Source of the DNA: Ceratotherium simum simum
Taxonomy: Eukaryota > Chordata > Mammalia > Perissodactyla > Rhinocerotidae
Length of the DNA: 64,000 bases
Assembly: GCF_000283155.1 (NCBI RefSeq)
Contig: NW_004454229.1
Location: 6,646,109 to 6,710,108 of the forward strand
Reading direction: 5' to 3'
Part shown: positions 22,881 to 32,014 of the stretch, in pieces
Numbering within the stretch: the first letter of the stretch is position 1
Layout: every line of letters begins with the position of its first letter
Notes under the pieces: generated by a model
The model's input: only the letters and a program-made list of their open reading frames with translations
What the model was told of the DNA's origin: nothing
Databases searched by the model: none
Program-made: the position numbers and the translations under genes

Positions 22881-23015
22881 TTCATACCAGGCAGGGGGAG
22901 GGGCAGGACTTCAGAGGTGAATCCGATGTGCCCTTGGTCTCCAGGGGCTTCCAGTCCAGTGGGGGAGATTCGACACAAATATCAGTGACTTCCAGGGAGG
23001 ACAAATACCAAATAA
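22880..23015 (-). repeat. L2 LINE fragment (reverse)
   Basis: 'cttggtctccaggggcttcc' then 'agtccagtgggggagattcg' is the reverse complement of the L2 segment that reads 'ccccactagactg...gagctcc' in the sense direction. Confidence 0.65.
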
Positions 23016-23067
23016 GAATTATATGGAAGAAAAGCCAATTTCTGATTTGAGAAATGCTGGTGCTACC

Positions 23068-23082
23068 AAAAAAAAAAAAAAA
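23068..23082. repeat. Poly(A) run
   Basis: A15 without a recognisable retrotransposon body upstream. Confidence 0.8.
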
Positions 23083-23179
23083 GACCAAGGAAGGGGAGAG
23101 GCCCAGCTTCAAAGAAGCCCAAGACAAAGGTTCTACCAAACAGGTTTTAAGTTAATACCCAAGTCACAAGCAGTCAGTA

Positions 23180-23403
23180 AGGATCTCGAGCATCAACCAG
23201 GTGCCAGGAACCTGGGGCAGAGACAGGAGACAGGCCCTGACTTCAAGGAAACTGGGCAGCGGAGACAAACAGATAAATAACTTCAATGCACAGAGGTAAG
23301 CGCCAGAGGCTGTCTCGGTAACTCTAGCAACCAGCACCATGTCTCGCCCACAGGAGCACTCAACCAATCAATGTGTGGGATGGATGAATGAATGAATGAA
23401 TGG
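23180..23403 (-). repeat. L2 LINE fragment (reverse) plus (GAAT)n
   Basis: 'gcatcaaccaggtgccagga' and 'gccctgacttcaaggaaact' match reverse L2. The interval ends in a short (TGAA)n tetranucleotide repeat at 23382-23403. Confidence 0.55.
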
Positions 23404-23489
23404 GAGTACAAAAAAGCGAGGAGTTCATTCTACCTTAAGGATGCAGGAAAGATTAGCCGGGAAAAGAAACCAGAGCCCAGTTGTAAAGT

Positions 23490-23760
23490 GAAACTTGCCT
23501 TCTAAGCAAACAAAAGGAGCATGGGCATCCTGGGCACAGGGGACTGCACATGCAAAGGCACAGTGGTGTGAGGGGATGTGGCATATCCAGGGGACTCCAA
23601 GAAGCCTCCATTCATGCTTGAGAGACAGGGATGCTGTGGGCAAAGGGGCTGAGCCCGCAGGGCCTTGGAGGCCCAGCCGGGGAGCTTGGGCTTCATCCAG
23701 AAGCAGAGGAGAGACTCCTCAGGATGTACAGTCACTGATGCAGCCTGGCCAGACTGGCAT
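23490..23760 (-). repeat. L2 LINE fragment (reverse, upstream part)
   Basis: 'gcacatgcaaaggcacagtg', then 'gcagggccttggaggcccag' and 'ggagcttgggcttcatccag'. This is the reverse of the L2 region that reads 'cacatgctgttccc' and 'gccctgcatgatctggcccc' in sense. Confidence 0.6.
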
Positions 23761-23794
23761 TTCAGAGCGAGACCTTGGCGGCGGTTTCTGTTCA

Positions 23795-23910
23795 TCCGAG
23801 TGCCCCCAGTTTCCAGATGAGGAAACTGAGGACTCGAGGAGGGTCATCACTTGCCTGAGGTCAAGTGGCTGGATGGCATCCATGCCTGGCTTCCGTCCCA
23901 GGGCTCCTTT
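23795..23910 (-). repeat. MIR SINE
   Basis: 'tttccagatgaggaaactga', 'atcacttgcctgaggtcaag' and 'gcctggcttccgtccc' in reverse MIR order. Confidence 0.85.
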
Positions 23911-24139
23911 CACCACACCCTGCTACCGTCCTGAAAGCTCTCACCGCATTACCTAAGTATCCCACAAATGCCGCAGAGGCTCCTTGGGATGAATCTGCAC
24001 AAACGAGTAGTGCAGCTCTCGGGCCGGGGCTGGGGCGGGCCTCACCTGCCTGAGCTCCAGCTCTTCCTCCTGTGAAATACGGGGGATTGATGCTAACCCC
24101 AGAGAGCTGCTGTGCACATCAAATGAAGGAGATGCACAC

Positions 24140-24215
24140 AACTTCAGAATCATTCATTCACTCAAACATACCGGAGCGTCTACCATGAGCTGTCCTGATC
24201 ATTAAGCACAGGATG
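24140..24215 (-). repeat. L2 LINE 3' terminus (reverse)
   Basis: 'attcattcactcaaacatac' then 'ggagcgtctaccatgagctg' is the reversed L2 terminus. Confidence 0.55.
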
Positions 24216-24269
24216 AGTTAAAAGGGAGCTGAAGTCCACCAAGGTAAAAATGGACAGAATGTCCCTTAT

Positions 24270-24345
24270 AGTGGAGGCCACTTGACCTCAGGCAAGTGAG
24301 GAGGTCCTACTTGAGTCCTCAGTTTCCTCGTCTGGAAACTGGGGG
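24270..24345 (+). repeat. MIR fragment
   Basis: 'cacttgacctcaggcaagtg' and 'cctcagtttcctcgtctgga' are the MIR core on the plus strand. Confidence 0.75.
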
Positions 24346-24349
24346 CAGT

Positions 24350-26425
24350 GGGATGAACAGAAACTTTAGCCTTATTATAACATGAGGGGGTGGATAAGCA
24401 AAGAGAGTAAAGCCATAATGTTTTCTGCATTGCTGGATTGCTTGGAGATAAAACAGAAAGCTGGGTAGGAAAGGGGCTGGAAAAATGGAATGCAGACTGC
24501 TCCACCTTGCCCCTTCCAAAGCTCCAGGACTGGACGATTAGAAAGCCTACCCAACATCCAGGCTATAGGCGGGGAAGGGAGAGGAGCACCGCTCCACAGG
24601 CATGGCCCTGGTTCTAGCCTTCCCAAGGCGCAGTTTATGAGACCACTGTACGAGAAGGCTCTGGTCTGGCCTCTGCTATCCCTCCTGTCCCTGGCCGGCT
24701 GCTGGGGACAGGTGGACAGGGCAAGAGAGAGTGGTAGGAGGTGGTAAACAGTGCTGATGAGGACTAAAGAATCTCATGGATTTGTCGTCTGAAGAGGTCC
24801 ACCGCAGCACCGCAGTGAAGTTCTGTGGCATGGGGGAAGCAGAACGCTCCAGTGGGTTGAGGTGCATGTGTATGAGCAGCCAGGGCCAGCAGCCACCGGC
24901 ATGGACAAGGGCCAGCCTTCTCTGATCTGTGCGCACCACTAAGCTGCTGCCTCGGGGCCAGGAGGCAAGCCCCTCACAGACCCACAGTGAAGCTTCTTCT
25001 TATCGCCATCACCTAATAATGCATCTGCCTATCAATTTAAGATGGCACCTACTGAATACTGAAAGATAATGGCTAGGCCAAGTCAAGCAGGAACAGGGGG
25101 TGTGCACTGGAGAGATGCAGAAGAAAAGGCCCTTGCTCCGAGGATGGGCAAAAGGAAGAACAAGAAGGAACGGCTGTGGTCTCCAAGGAAGAAGTCGGCT
25201 GTCTCTCCCTCCCTCTAACCTCAGCACCCCAATCAACTCAGCAAGGGTCAGGCAAAAGCAACAACCCACTTATGCCCCCAGTGTTACGTCACCTGGCATT
25301 ACTTTAGCTTTCAAGTCCAACACAGGGCCTGTCTTAGGGCAGGGACCCCATATAATTGCTGGTTTCCTCCAAAACTGCACCAGGCACCTTACTGGGGCAC
25401 TGAGAAGAAAAACAGATAGGATCCCTGCCTTCTGGGACAATACTGATAAATGATGACTTACATCCCACAGGGTCTGTTCACTGAACCCTAGCCTATGATT
25501 TTCAAGGAACTCAGGAGACTCCAGGCTTCCAGGACAAGAAGCCAGGGATATTTGAATTATTAGGACATGACGGTGGGGGGGGGGGGGGGCAGAGGAGAGA
25601 AGTCCAGGGTCTTTCATCGTCACTGCTCCTAGCCCCGGGAACCAGTGGTTGGCCTTAAGCAAGTCAATTAAGCTCCCAGGCACCTAAAACTACTCTTTAG
25701 TTGGGAAAGGAAAAATCTAGGCCCCAAAATTATGTCTCTAGGGCTTAATTAGCTTTGTAAAAGGTCAGGAGATGCACAGATAACCGGTACTTCTGCCAAA
25801 AGGGAAGAAAAAGGTAAACTACTCCAGAAACACCGACAAGATCCATGTCCCCCGACCCCGGGACCCCTCCAGCAGGTGGGGCTGCGAGTCAGGCCCTGGA
25901 AACCAGTTCCTCCAGCAGGGCAGGATGCCAAGGTGTCCTGCTGGAATGAGGCTCCCCATCTTCCCCGGAGAAGGTGGTGCTCCAGCCTCCTGTCCCAGCC
26001 TGCTTGCCAGACCCTGTCCCAACAGGCAGGAGAGGACTGCTCCTGGACTCCCCTGCTTCGCTATCTGCCTTCAGGCAAGCAGAGAGCAGGGAGAAGGCCT
26101 GCAGAGGTGTGGGTCCTTGGCAGGAAAGCTCAGTCTTGGATTCCAGAAGCCTGGATTCCAGCAACAGCTGAGACATGCACTGGATTCACAGAATTCTCAC
26201 CTGTTCTAGAGGTGCGAAGGACTGAGCCTGGAAGGAGCAGAGGAAGGCCCCGACCTACAGAGACTCTCCAACTCTGCTTGTGCCCGTCAAGTGAGGCTGC
26301 AAAGACTGGGGGGAGGGCAGTGGGGAACTAGCAAAAAAGAGGGCCTTCCTCCTTCGGGCTGCCACGGGCCCACTCTGCAGGATGAACAAGTTGGGTGCAG
26401 CAGGTAAGCCTATGTGCCCCCTCAG
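24350..26425. other. Non-coding spacer with a G15 homopolymer
   Basis: No gene or firm repeat. A run of 15 consecutive G lies at 25575-25589. The plus frame 25876-26331 (151 codons) lies in G+C-rich sequence and has no known domain. Confidence 0.35.
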
Positions 26426-26429
26426 TAAG

Positions 26430-26575
26430 ACTAACTACCATTTCTAGACAGCCAGTATTGCGCCAGATATTATCCTAAACATTTTACAAGAATTAACTCA
26501 CTTAATCCTCAAGCACACTTGCAGACTGTGCTTTATCCCCATTTTACAGATGCAGAATGGAGGAGCCGGGAGGTG
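26430..26575 (-). repeat. MIR SINE
   Basis: 'ttttacaagaattaactcac', 'ttaatcctcaagcacacttg' and 'tatccccattttacagatgc' in reverse MIR order. Confidence 0.8.
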
Positions 26576-26579
26576 CGGA

Positions 26580-27180
26580 GGCAGGGAAACAGTGGACTTG
26601 TTTCTGGGGGACCATAGCCGTTCCTTCCTGTTCTTCCTTCAGCTCATCTTAGGCCCCCACTCTACCAAGTCACATCTTTTCTTTTTCAAATGCCCCTGAA
26701 TTCCTGAAGTTAGTGACCAAGAAAGCTGACCATCAAACCCACCTGTGAGCTCCAAAGCCCCAGCTCACGGAGACCAGACATGTGGATGGACTCTCAACCA
26801 TCTTTGGGGCCAAGACAAAGCCCCATCACAACAAAATCCCTCTTCAGCAACAAGGGAAGATTCAGAGAAGGGGTCTGCCCCTTCCAGACAGTTCTTGGCA
26901 TGGTCTCATTCGACCCCCAGGACCGGAGCCCGGCTCTGCTTCTGTGCCACCAAGGGGCCTGCCACAGTTTCTGTAACTCCTCCTGATGACGGCCCCAGCC
27001 CCATCCGCTCAGAGAGCACTGTTCATTCAGTGATCCCATAGGTCAGAGCGGGATAAAGACGAGCAACCCCTCAAGACTGACATCCATCCTGGGACGCTGC
27101 TCTGAAACCCTGCAAGGCTGCAGCTTTACCCACCCCATGGCATTCCATCACCAAGGCCATCAAGGCAAGCCTGGCGGGGA
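26580..27180. other. Non-coding spacer
   Basis: Nothing recognised. The overlapping frames around 26745-27041 give proline/serine-rich nonsense-like translations. Confidence 0.35.
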
Positions 27181-27184
27181 GCAA

Positions 27185-27540
27185 GGAGAGGAGAAAACCA
27201 GCCTGACTTACAGAATTTACCAAATGGGTCCGTTTTTCACCATGTTCCAGTCCTTTTGGGAAAACTCCAGGTTTTTAGGAGAAGTAGATTAATGGCAGGG
27301 AGTTAATGGGGCAGTGATATATCCTGCCCACAATTTTTTGAAAAGTTCTGCGTCGAGGCGTCCGAGTCCAGTGGACCCGCTGTGATTTAGTACGGCAGCC
27401 CCCGAGAACAGGCAGGCCCAAGACGTCGGTAAATCTGCTAAATGAGGTCGTTTCTGGAGGGCGGTTTTCAAGATATATGGCCTGACGTGTTGCCAAACTT
27501 CCCAGCTAGCTGAGCCCCAAACGCGAAGGCGATGGGAGGG
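27185..27540. promoter_or_regulatory. Candidate conserved non-coding block
   Basis: Repeat-free, about 350 bp, with retained CpGs inside AT-rich sequence ('ctgcgtcgaggcgtccgag', 'gacgtcggtaaatc'). TTAATGG occurs twice 14 bp apart (27289-27295 and 27303-27309). A CRE-like GACGTC and several TAAAT/TTAAT cores are present. This is the first of a series of such blocks up to 32 kb. Confidence 0.45.
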
Positions 27541-27544
27541 CACC

Positions 27545-28125
27545 AGGCAGAAGGCGGCACACTCCTCTAGGAGGCAGAAGGTATGTCAGAAGCAGCTGGC
27601 ACTGGGGAACCAAGGAGAGCTGAGCTCAGGTTCTCCAGCTTTCTGCTTTGGTGGGAGAATGGGGTGCGAGAATAAAGGAAGTGAAGACAGCAGAGCCAAA
27701 AGGAACCTAGCTTTCACCTACTGCAGCTCCATTCCACCAACGGGAAAGCAGGGCCACAGACTCGGGCACATGGCAGCCCAGTGTCTCGCACCAGGAACTG
27801 ACTTGACACCGGTAAGCACACCCCCGCCCACCCCGCAAATCCTAGCCAGATCCCACAGCCCCGGCCCACCCTTGTCCCCAAGGGCCTCTGATCTCACGGG
27901 GAGAAGGTGGGATGCAACCCCACTTCTCTAGCTCAGGTATCACCAGGCTCCCCAGCTCCTGGGATCTACAGACGGTGTCTGAATCAAGAAGACAGAGGGC
28001 TGAGGGTGGAACCTCCTCTCCGATGAGCCCTGCGGGGAAAGGTCACACACGCCACCAAATCTTTCTGTGGGCCAAGGCCTTAGAGGTGCGACACATCCCA
28101 TCACAATCAGTCGTCCCGAGATGAG
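27545..28125. other. Non-coding spacer between candidate blocks
   Basis: G+C-richer, no repeat recognised, no gene. Confidence 0.35.
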
Positions 28126-28129
28126 ACAC

Positions 28130-28380
28130 TCCCTTATTCTGCAGCTCCTGCTGATGTAAAGCCCCTATCAGATCAATTACGACACCATCATTCCCTGCTA
28201 CTTTTGCTGGGGGGGTTCACTCATTGGATTAATTTATAATCTGCCTTCCCGGTTGGTTTTTGCTGATTGCTCTCTTTATACCAAAATCACATGTAAGCAG
28301 AACTTAGCCCAAAAACGCATTTGAATGTCTTGATTGCTGATGTCAATTCATTACAGGCATTACTGCTGCTTCTTGGGTTT
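28130..28380. promoter_or_regulatory. Candidate conserved non-coding block, bicoid-type sites
   Basis: Contains 'gatcaattacgac', GGATTA at 28226-28231 facing TAATCT at 28237-28242 (OTX/PITX-type cores in inverted arrangement with TTTA between), and 'tcaattcattac' near 28343. AT-rich and repeat-free. Confidence 0.45.
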
Positions 28381-28669
28381 TCTCCACACTCCTTACCTTA
28401 TTTTGAAATCCCAAGAACCAAACGTCTTATCTGTGGACTTAACACAGTGGCAAAGATACTCCGATGGAAAGTCCTGCTTGACATCAGAGGTTGCGCTTTT
28501 GGGTGCATTTCCAGGGCCCACTTCCCACCGTCTGTGACACCTTCACGCAATGGCTTAGGGGGCACTGACTGGGAACCGGGCACAGCTGGCGAGGTGCTAA
28601 CCCTGGGTCCCTTTCAGGGGAGGTGGTGCCCGTGGTGGCTACAGCAGCTCAAACTCTCAAATCTCCCTC

Positions 28670-28760
28670 CCGGAGCTCAGGGTAATCTGATGATTGCAGT
28701 GGATAATTAGAGTCTCTTATCGAAACAATTAGCGGATGAATGAAGAGCCGGTCCTGTCTC
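28670..28760. promoter_or_regulatory. Candidate homeodomain/SOX/GATA-type cluster
   Basis: Within 60 bp: 'ggtaatctgatgattg', 'ggataattagag', 'cttatcg' (GATA-type, reverse) and 'aaacaattagcgg' (SOX-like ACAAT overlapping TTAG). The block lies in repeat-free sequence. Confidence 0.4.
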
Positions 28761-28859
28761 TGACACAACTGCACAGGAGCAGCCCTGGGAGGGGGAGGCA
28801 GAGGCCATCCTGCTCTGCTTGGGGACAGGCATCCTCGTTCTAAAGTGGGAGAGACACTG

Positions 28860-29180
28860 CTTCAGCCTCACCTCCCACTCCTCCCACATGCCCATCCCAC
28901 ACCCCACCAGCATCGGCCAGAATGCCCTCCTCTAAGGCCCAACTCGAGTGCTTCCCCTTTTCCAGCTGGGTCGGGCTCCTTTCCCTCCTCCTCAGTGAGG
29001 TATCAGACATGCCCCCTCCCCACTGAAGGTTTCCGGCACCCATGGTGTCCCCTCTGCTCCCACAGTACCAGATCCCAGCCCTGTGATCTCTTTGCTCTCT
29101 ATGTAACCAGGCTGGGACACCTCAGGGCAGGATACAGAGCTCCCGGCACTGGGAAGGGGCTCCAGAAATGTCTGTGGAGC
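28860..29180 (+). repeat. L2 LINE 3' region
   Basis: C/T-rich blocks 'aatgccctcctctaaggccc', 'aactcgagtgcttccccttt', 'gctcccacagtaccagatcc', 'tgtgatctctttgctctcta', and finally 'ctcagggcaggatacagagc'. The order fits L2; the copy is strongly diverged. Confidence 0.5.
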
Positions 29181-29184
29181 TCAT

Positions 29185-29920
29185 GGGCAAGCCCAGGCCG
29201 CTTCTCTCTTACAACCGACCGAGAAGTATTTCATGGGAATACCCAGGCCGTTCCACCCCGTGCCCCCATCTGCAATTTCATTAGCTAATGTTTAAAATTC
29301 AAAGCTCCTCCATCATTCCCATGTCTCCCCATCTGTAAACAGGCCTGTGGGTCCGATACCATTTGTTTCCACCAGCAAGAATACACAAGGATTAGCCAGA
29401 AAGCCCTCTGGAAACACAATCCCAAGTCGCCCAGATCCTAAGGTGGGAACAATTTGCCAGAAGAGCTGATCCTCCCGGTTTGGTTTTCAGACCTAGGAAA
29501 TGGGGCCAAGCAGAAGGTGGGGGTTGCCCAAGATGTCCATGGGGCTTTTACCAACAGGTGACGCGAGGGAAGAGCCTCGTGGTTTCTAAACAGGACTGAC
29601 ACCAAGGGTGGGGCGCTGTCTTGGGTCTTACCCCTGCATCACCCCAAAGCTGATGCATTCTGTGGTGTGCTGACAGAATGGGGTGCCCCCCACTTCCTAA
29701 CGTTGGAGGGAAAAGGAAAGAAAGAAAAAAGAGAAAGTCAGGCCCAAAGCGGAGTTCTCCATCTGCTTTTGTTTTCCATCGTGTTCCTTCCAAGGCCTGA
29801 GTTCTGCTAAGCCTGAAAGCCAGGGCTCATCTGTCCATGTCCCCCTCTGCAATCTGCCGCCCTGCCCTTCCTGACAGCCATCAATCACGCTGTAATGTGC
29901 TGACCTCAAGGCTCAGGGGA
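29185..29920. other. Non-coding spacer
   Basis: No gene or firm repeat. 'tttcattagctaatgtttaa' at about 29276-29295 is an AT-rich homeodomain-like patch (TAGCTA palindrome). Confidence 0.35.
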
Positions 29921-29924
29921 CAGA

Positions 29925-30190
29925 ATTTTCAAGTCAAATGTAGCCGTTAACATAAATAAAGCATTGCCCTGGATTTCTGTCTTTCTTTTTCGAGTGCTCT
30001 CTCTCTCTTTTTATGATTCTGCAGCTGCTGCTGGGGACTCGGTAGGCAACAAAGTGAGGGCAGACAGGCAGAGTAGAATGGCAATTCTACTTTTTTGAGT
30101 CATAACAATTATGACGTTGTGATAAGAAACGTTTTCTATGAATTTTTAAGTACCAGTTATCCTGTTTTGCAATTGTCCCCGGGGAAAGGA
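29925..30190. promoter_or_regulatory. Candidate conserved non-coding block with two perfect inverted repeats
   Basis: AT-rich and repeat-free. AGTAGAAT (30072-30079) and ATTCTACT (30084-30091) are perfect inverted copies around GGCA. GTCATAA (30099-30105) and TTATGAC (30109-30115) are perfect inverted copies around CAA. A full AP-1 site TGAGTCA at 30096-30102 overlaps the second repeat. 'atgacgttg' supplies a CRE-like half site. 'gttaacataaataaagc' opens the block (CDX/HOX-like). Confidence 0.45.
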
Positions 30191-30319
30191 CGACAGATTC
30201 AACAGGACTGAAGGCTACAACCTAACTGTCCTGAACAAGGCAGAAGGTGGGGTCCCTTCTGCGCCCCACCCCCACGGCCCCACCCCCATAGCCCCTCTAG
30301 CTGGGGCTCACTCTGCATC

Positions 30320-30480
30320 TCAAATAAAGCAGTGGTCCTTTAAGCACATTTACATGCAAACGACATCCATCTACCAAATATAGTTCTGTAAGCCAGCGTT
30401 TATTTTTAAACATGAAGAAGAGTCTCCCATAATAAAGCTCAGGATAAATGTTATGATCCTCAAAATGGATTTAGGGGCAG
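30320..30480. promoter_or_regulatory. Candidate conserved non-coding block
   Basis: Repeat-free AT-rich island with 'gtcctttaagcacatttaca', 'cgtttatttttaaacatg' and 'cccataataaagctc' (HOX/CDX-type cores). Confidence 0.35.
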
Positions 30481-30814
30481 AGGAAGAGCGACTAGAGGGA
30501 CTGGGAGGGAGAAGGAGGCTTTCACCCCGGAGTCTCCCCATCTGCTCCACAGCCATCTTGACCTCACATCCAGGCAGACCTCAAGCAGGGAGATGCCTCC
30601 TCCCCTCCCATCCTCTCTCCCTGCACTCGGAGCAACACACCAGGGACCAGCAGGCGAATCATGAGCACAGGCAAGGTCCCTAGAGAGATAACCCAGACTA
30701 GGGCAGGTGGCCCTGAACGTACCAGGTGTCCGGTAGCGCTCTGTTCATGTGCTACCATCAGGACCTTTGAGTCACCAGCAAGGGCACCGAGACAGTAGAT
30801 CGAGGTGACTAAAA

Positions 30815-30935
30815 GCTTCTGACCAGGGGTCAGGATACCTGGCTGGGCTCTGGTTCTGGCTCAGCTGCTGATCTTCTGTGTGACGTTGGCCAAGTCACCG
30901 CCCCTCTCTGGGCCTCCATTTCCGCATCTGTATAT
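30815..30935 (+). repeat. MIR SINE
   Basis: 'gctctggttctggctcagct', 'tgtgacgttggccaagtcac', 'cctctctgggcctccatttc' and 'cgcatctgtatatgg'. Clear plus-strand MIR. Confidence 0.85.
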
Positions 30936-30939
30936 GGCG

Positions 30940-31760
30940 GAGGCTAGCCTAGGGAGAATGCTCCAGGTTCATTCCAGGCCCAACTATGCACAACTATCCA
31001 TCAAACCAGAAGCTCCCGGCCACTCTCCCTCAGGAGAAGGCTGCTCTGCCTACTGGGGTTTCTAAGTTCCTCAACCAGACTAACAATGTCTTGACATCCT
31101 CACTCACATCTTGAAAAACCCTGGGGTTCCTCGAACTTCTTCTGGGAGAAAAGTCAACAGCTGGGCTGCCAGGGCATCTTTATAAAAGGCACACACAATA
31201 ACAACAGGATATGAACCCCATGGACTGACTGACCCTCCAGGGGCATCCCCTCCGTGGCCCAACCCCCTTCCAGAATCCCAACTGAGTTCAGAAGGTCCAT
31301 TACCCCAACCTTAGAAATGAGGTGCTGGCCCAAGGCACCACCACCGGAGCGAAGCCCCCCTCACCCCAGGCCCAGCTGCCTCCAAGTTATATGGAACAGG
31401 GCGCCGTGTTCACCCGTCTCCACAGGGAGGGGCTGGATTGAGCATTTTCCCTCTCGATTCTCTGGCTGGTGCATCTTCATGGGAAGTGAGAAGGGTCCCC
31501 TGACAGAAGCAGCGAGAAGCCAGTGCCTGTTTCACAGGTCCAACAGTCAAGTTCAAAAAGATATTTTGGAAACTTTCTGTACAGCTTTACTGGCCTCCCA
31601 ACTGGGAAAACAAACACATCTCCTGGACTTCTGGAAGAAGGGGACTTTGAGTCTAGTCCCAGTCCCCACCAAAACTCTGCTCGTGGAAGGGAGATGGACA
31701 CACCATCAAAGGCAAGAGAGTGGGGGTGGATTTGAACACGCCTGTGACCCTGAGGATGAA
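30940..31760. other. Non-coding spacer
   Basis: No repeat or gene recognised. The 169-codon plus frame at 31254-31763 has no known domain and no obvious exon boundaries. Confidence 0.35.
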
Positions 31761-32010
31761 TGACAGACTTTTTTTAAAGGCTGTTCAAGGCAGACACATT
31801 AAAAAGGCTGCATATTTATCTTTCTGACATTTTAAAATATGCTGCAAAAGGCTGAATCTTAAATCAAGGTGCATTTCTAAAGGCATGTTATACCAGGGAC
31901 AAAACCGCTTCCTTTCTGCCTTCAAGGAGCACGCCTGCCGCGGAGCAAGGATTACTGACTGTGACAGAGTCTGGGCCTCGTGCACAAGCAATCGTGAATT
32001 ATGTTTTGGA
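31760..32010. promoter_or_regulatory. Candidate conserved non-coding block with repeated octamer
   Basis: AAAGGCTG occurs three times in the same orientation: 31776-31783, 31803-31810 and 31847-31854. GCATATTT (31810-31817) and AAATATGC (31835-31842) form a perfect 8-bp inverted pair (POU/MEF2-like). 'agcaatcgtgaattatgttt' follows near 31987. No repeat family recognised. Confidence 0.45.
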
Positions 32011-32014
32011 GGCA

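Noticed and set aside
23330..23355. REST/NRSF-like half site (CCAGCACCATG)
   Set aside because: Only the left half matches and it lies within L2-derived sequence.
31254..31763. 169-codon plus-strand frame
   Set aside because: No homology recognised. It ends against the candidate regulatory block and has no clear exon borders.
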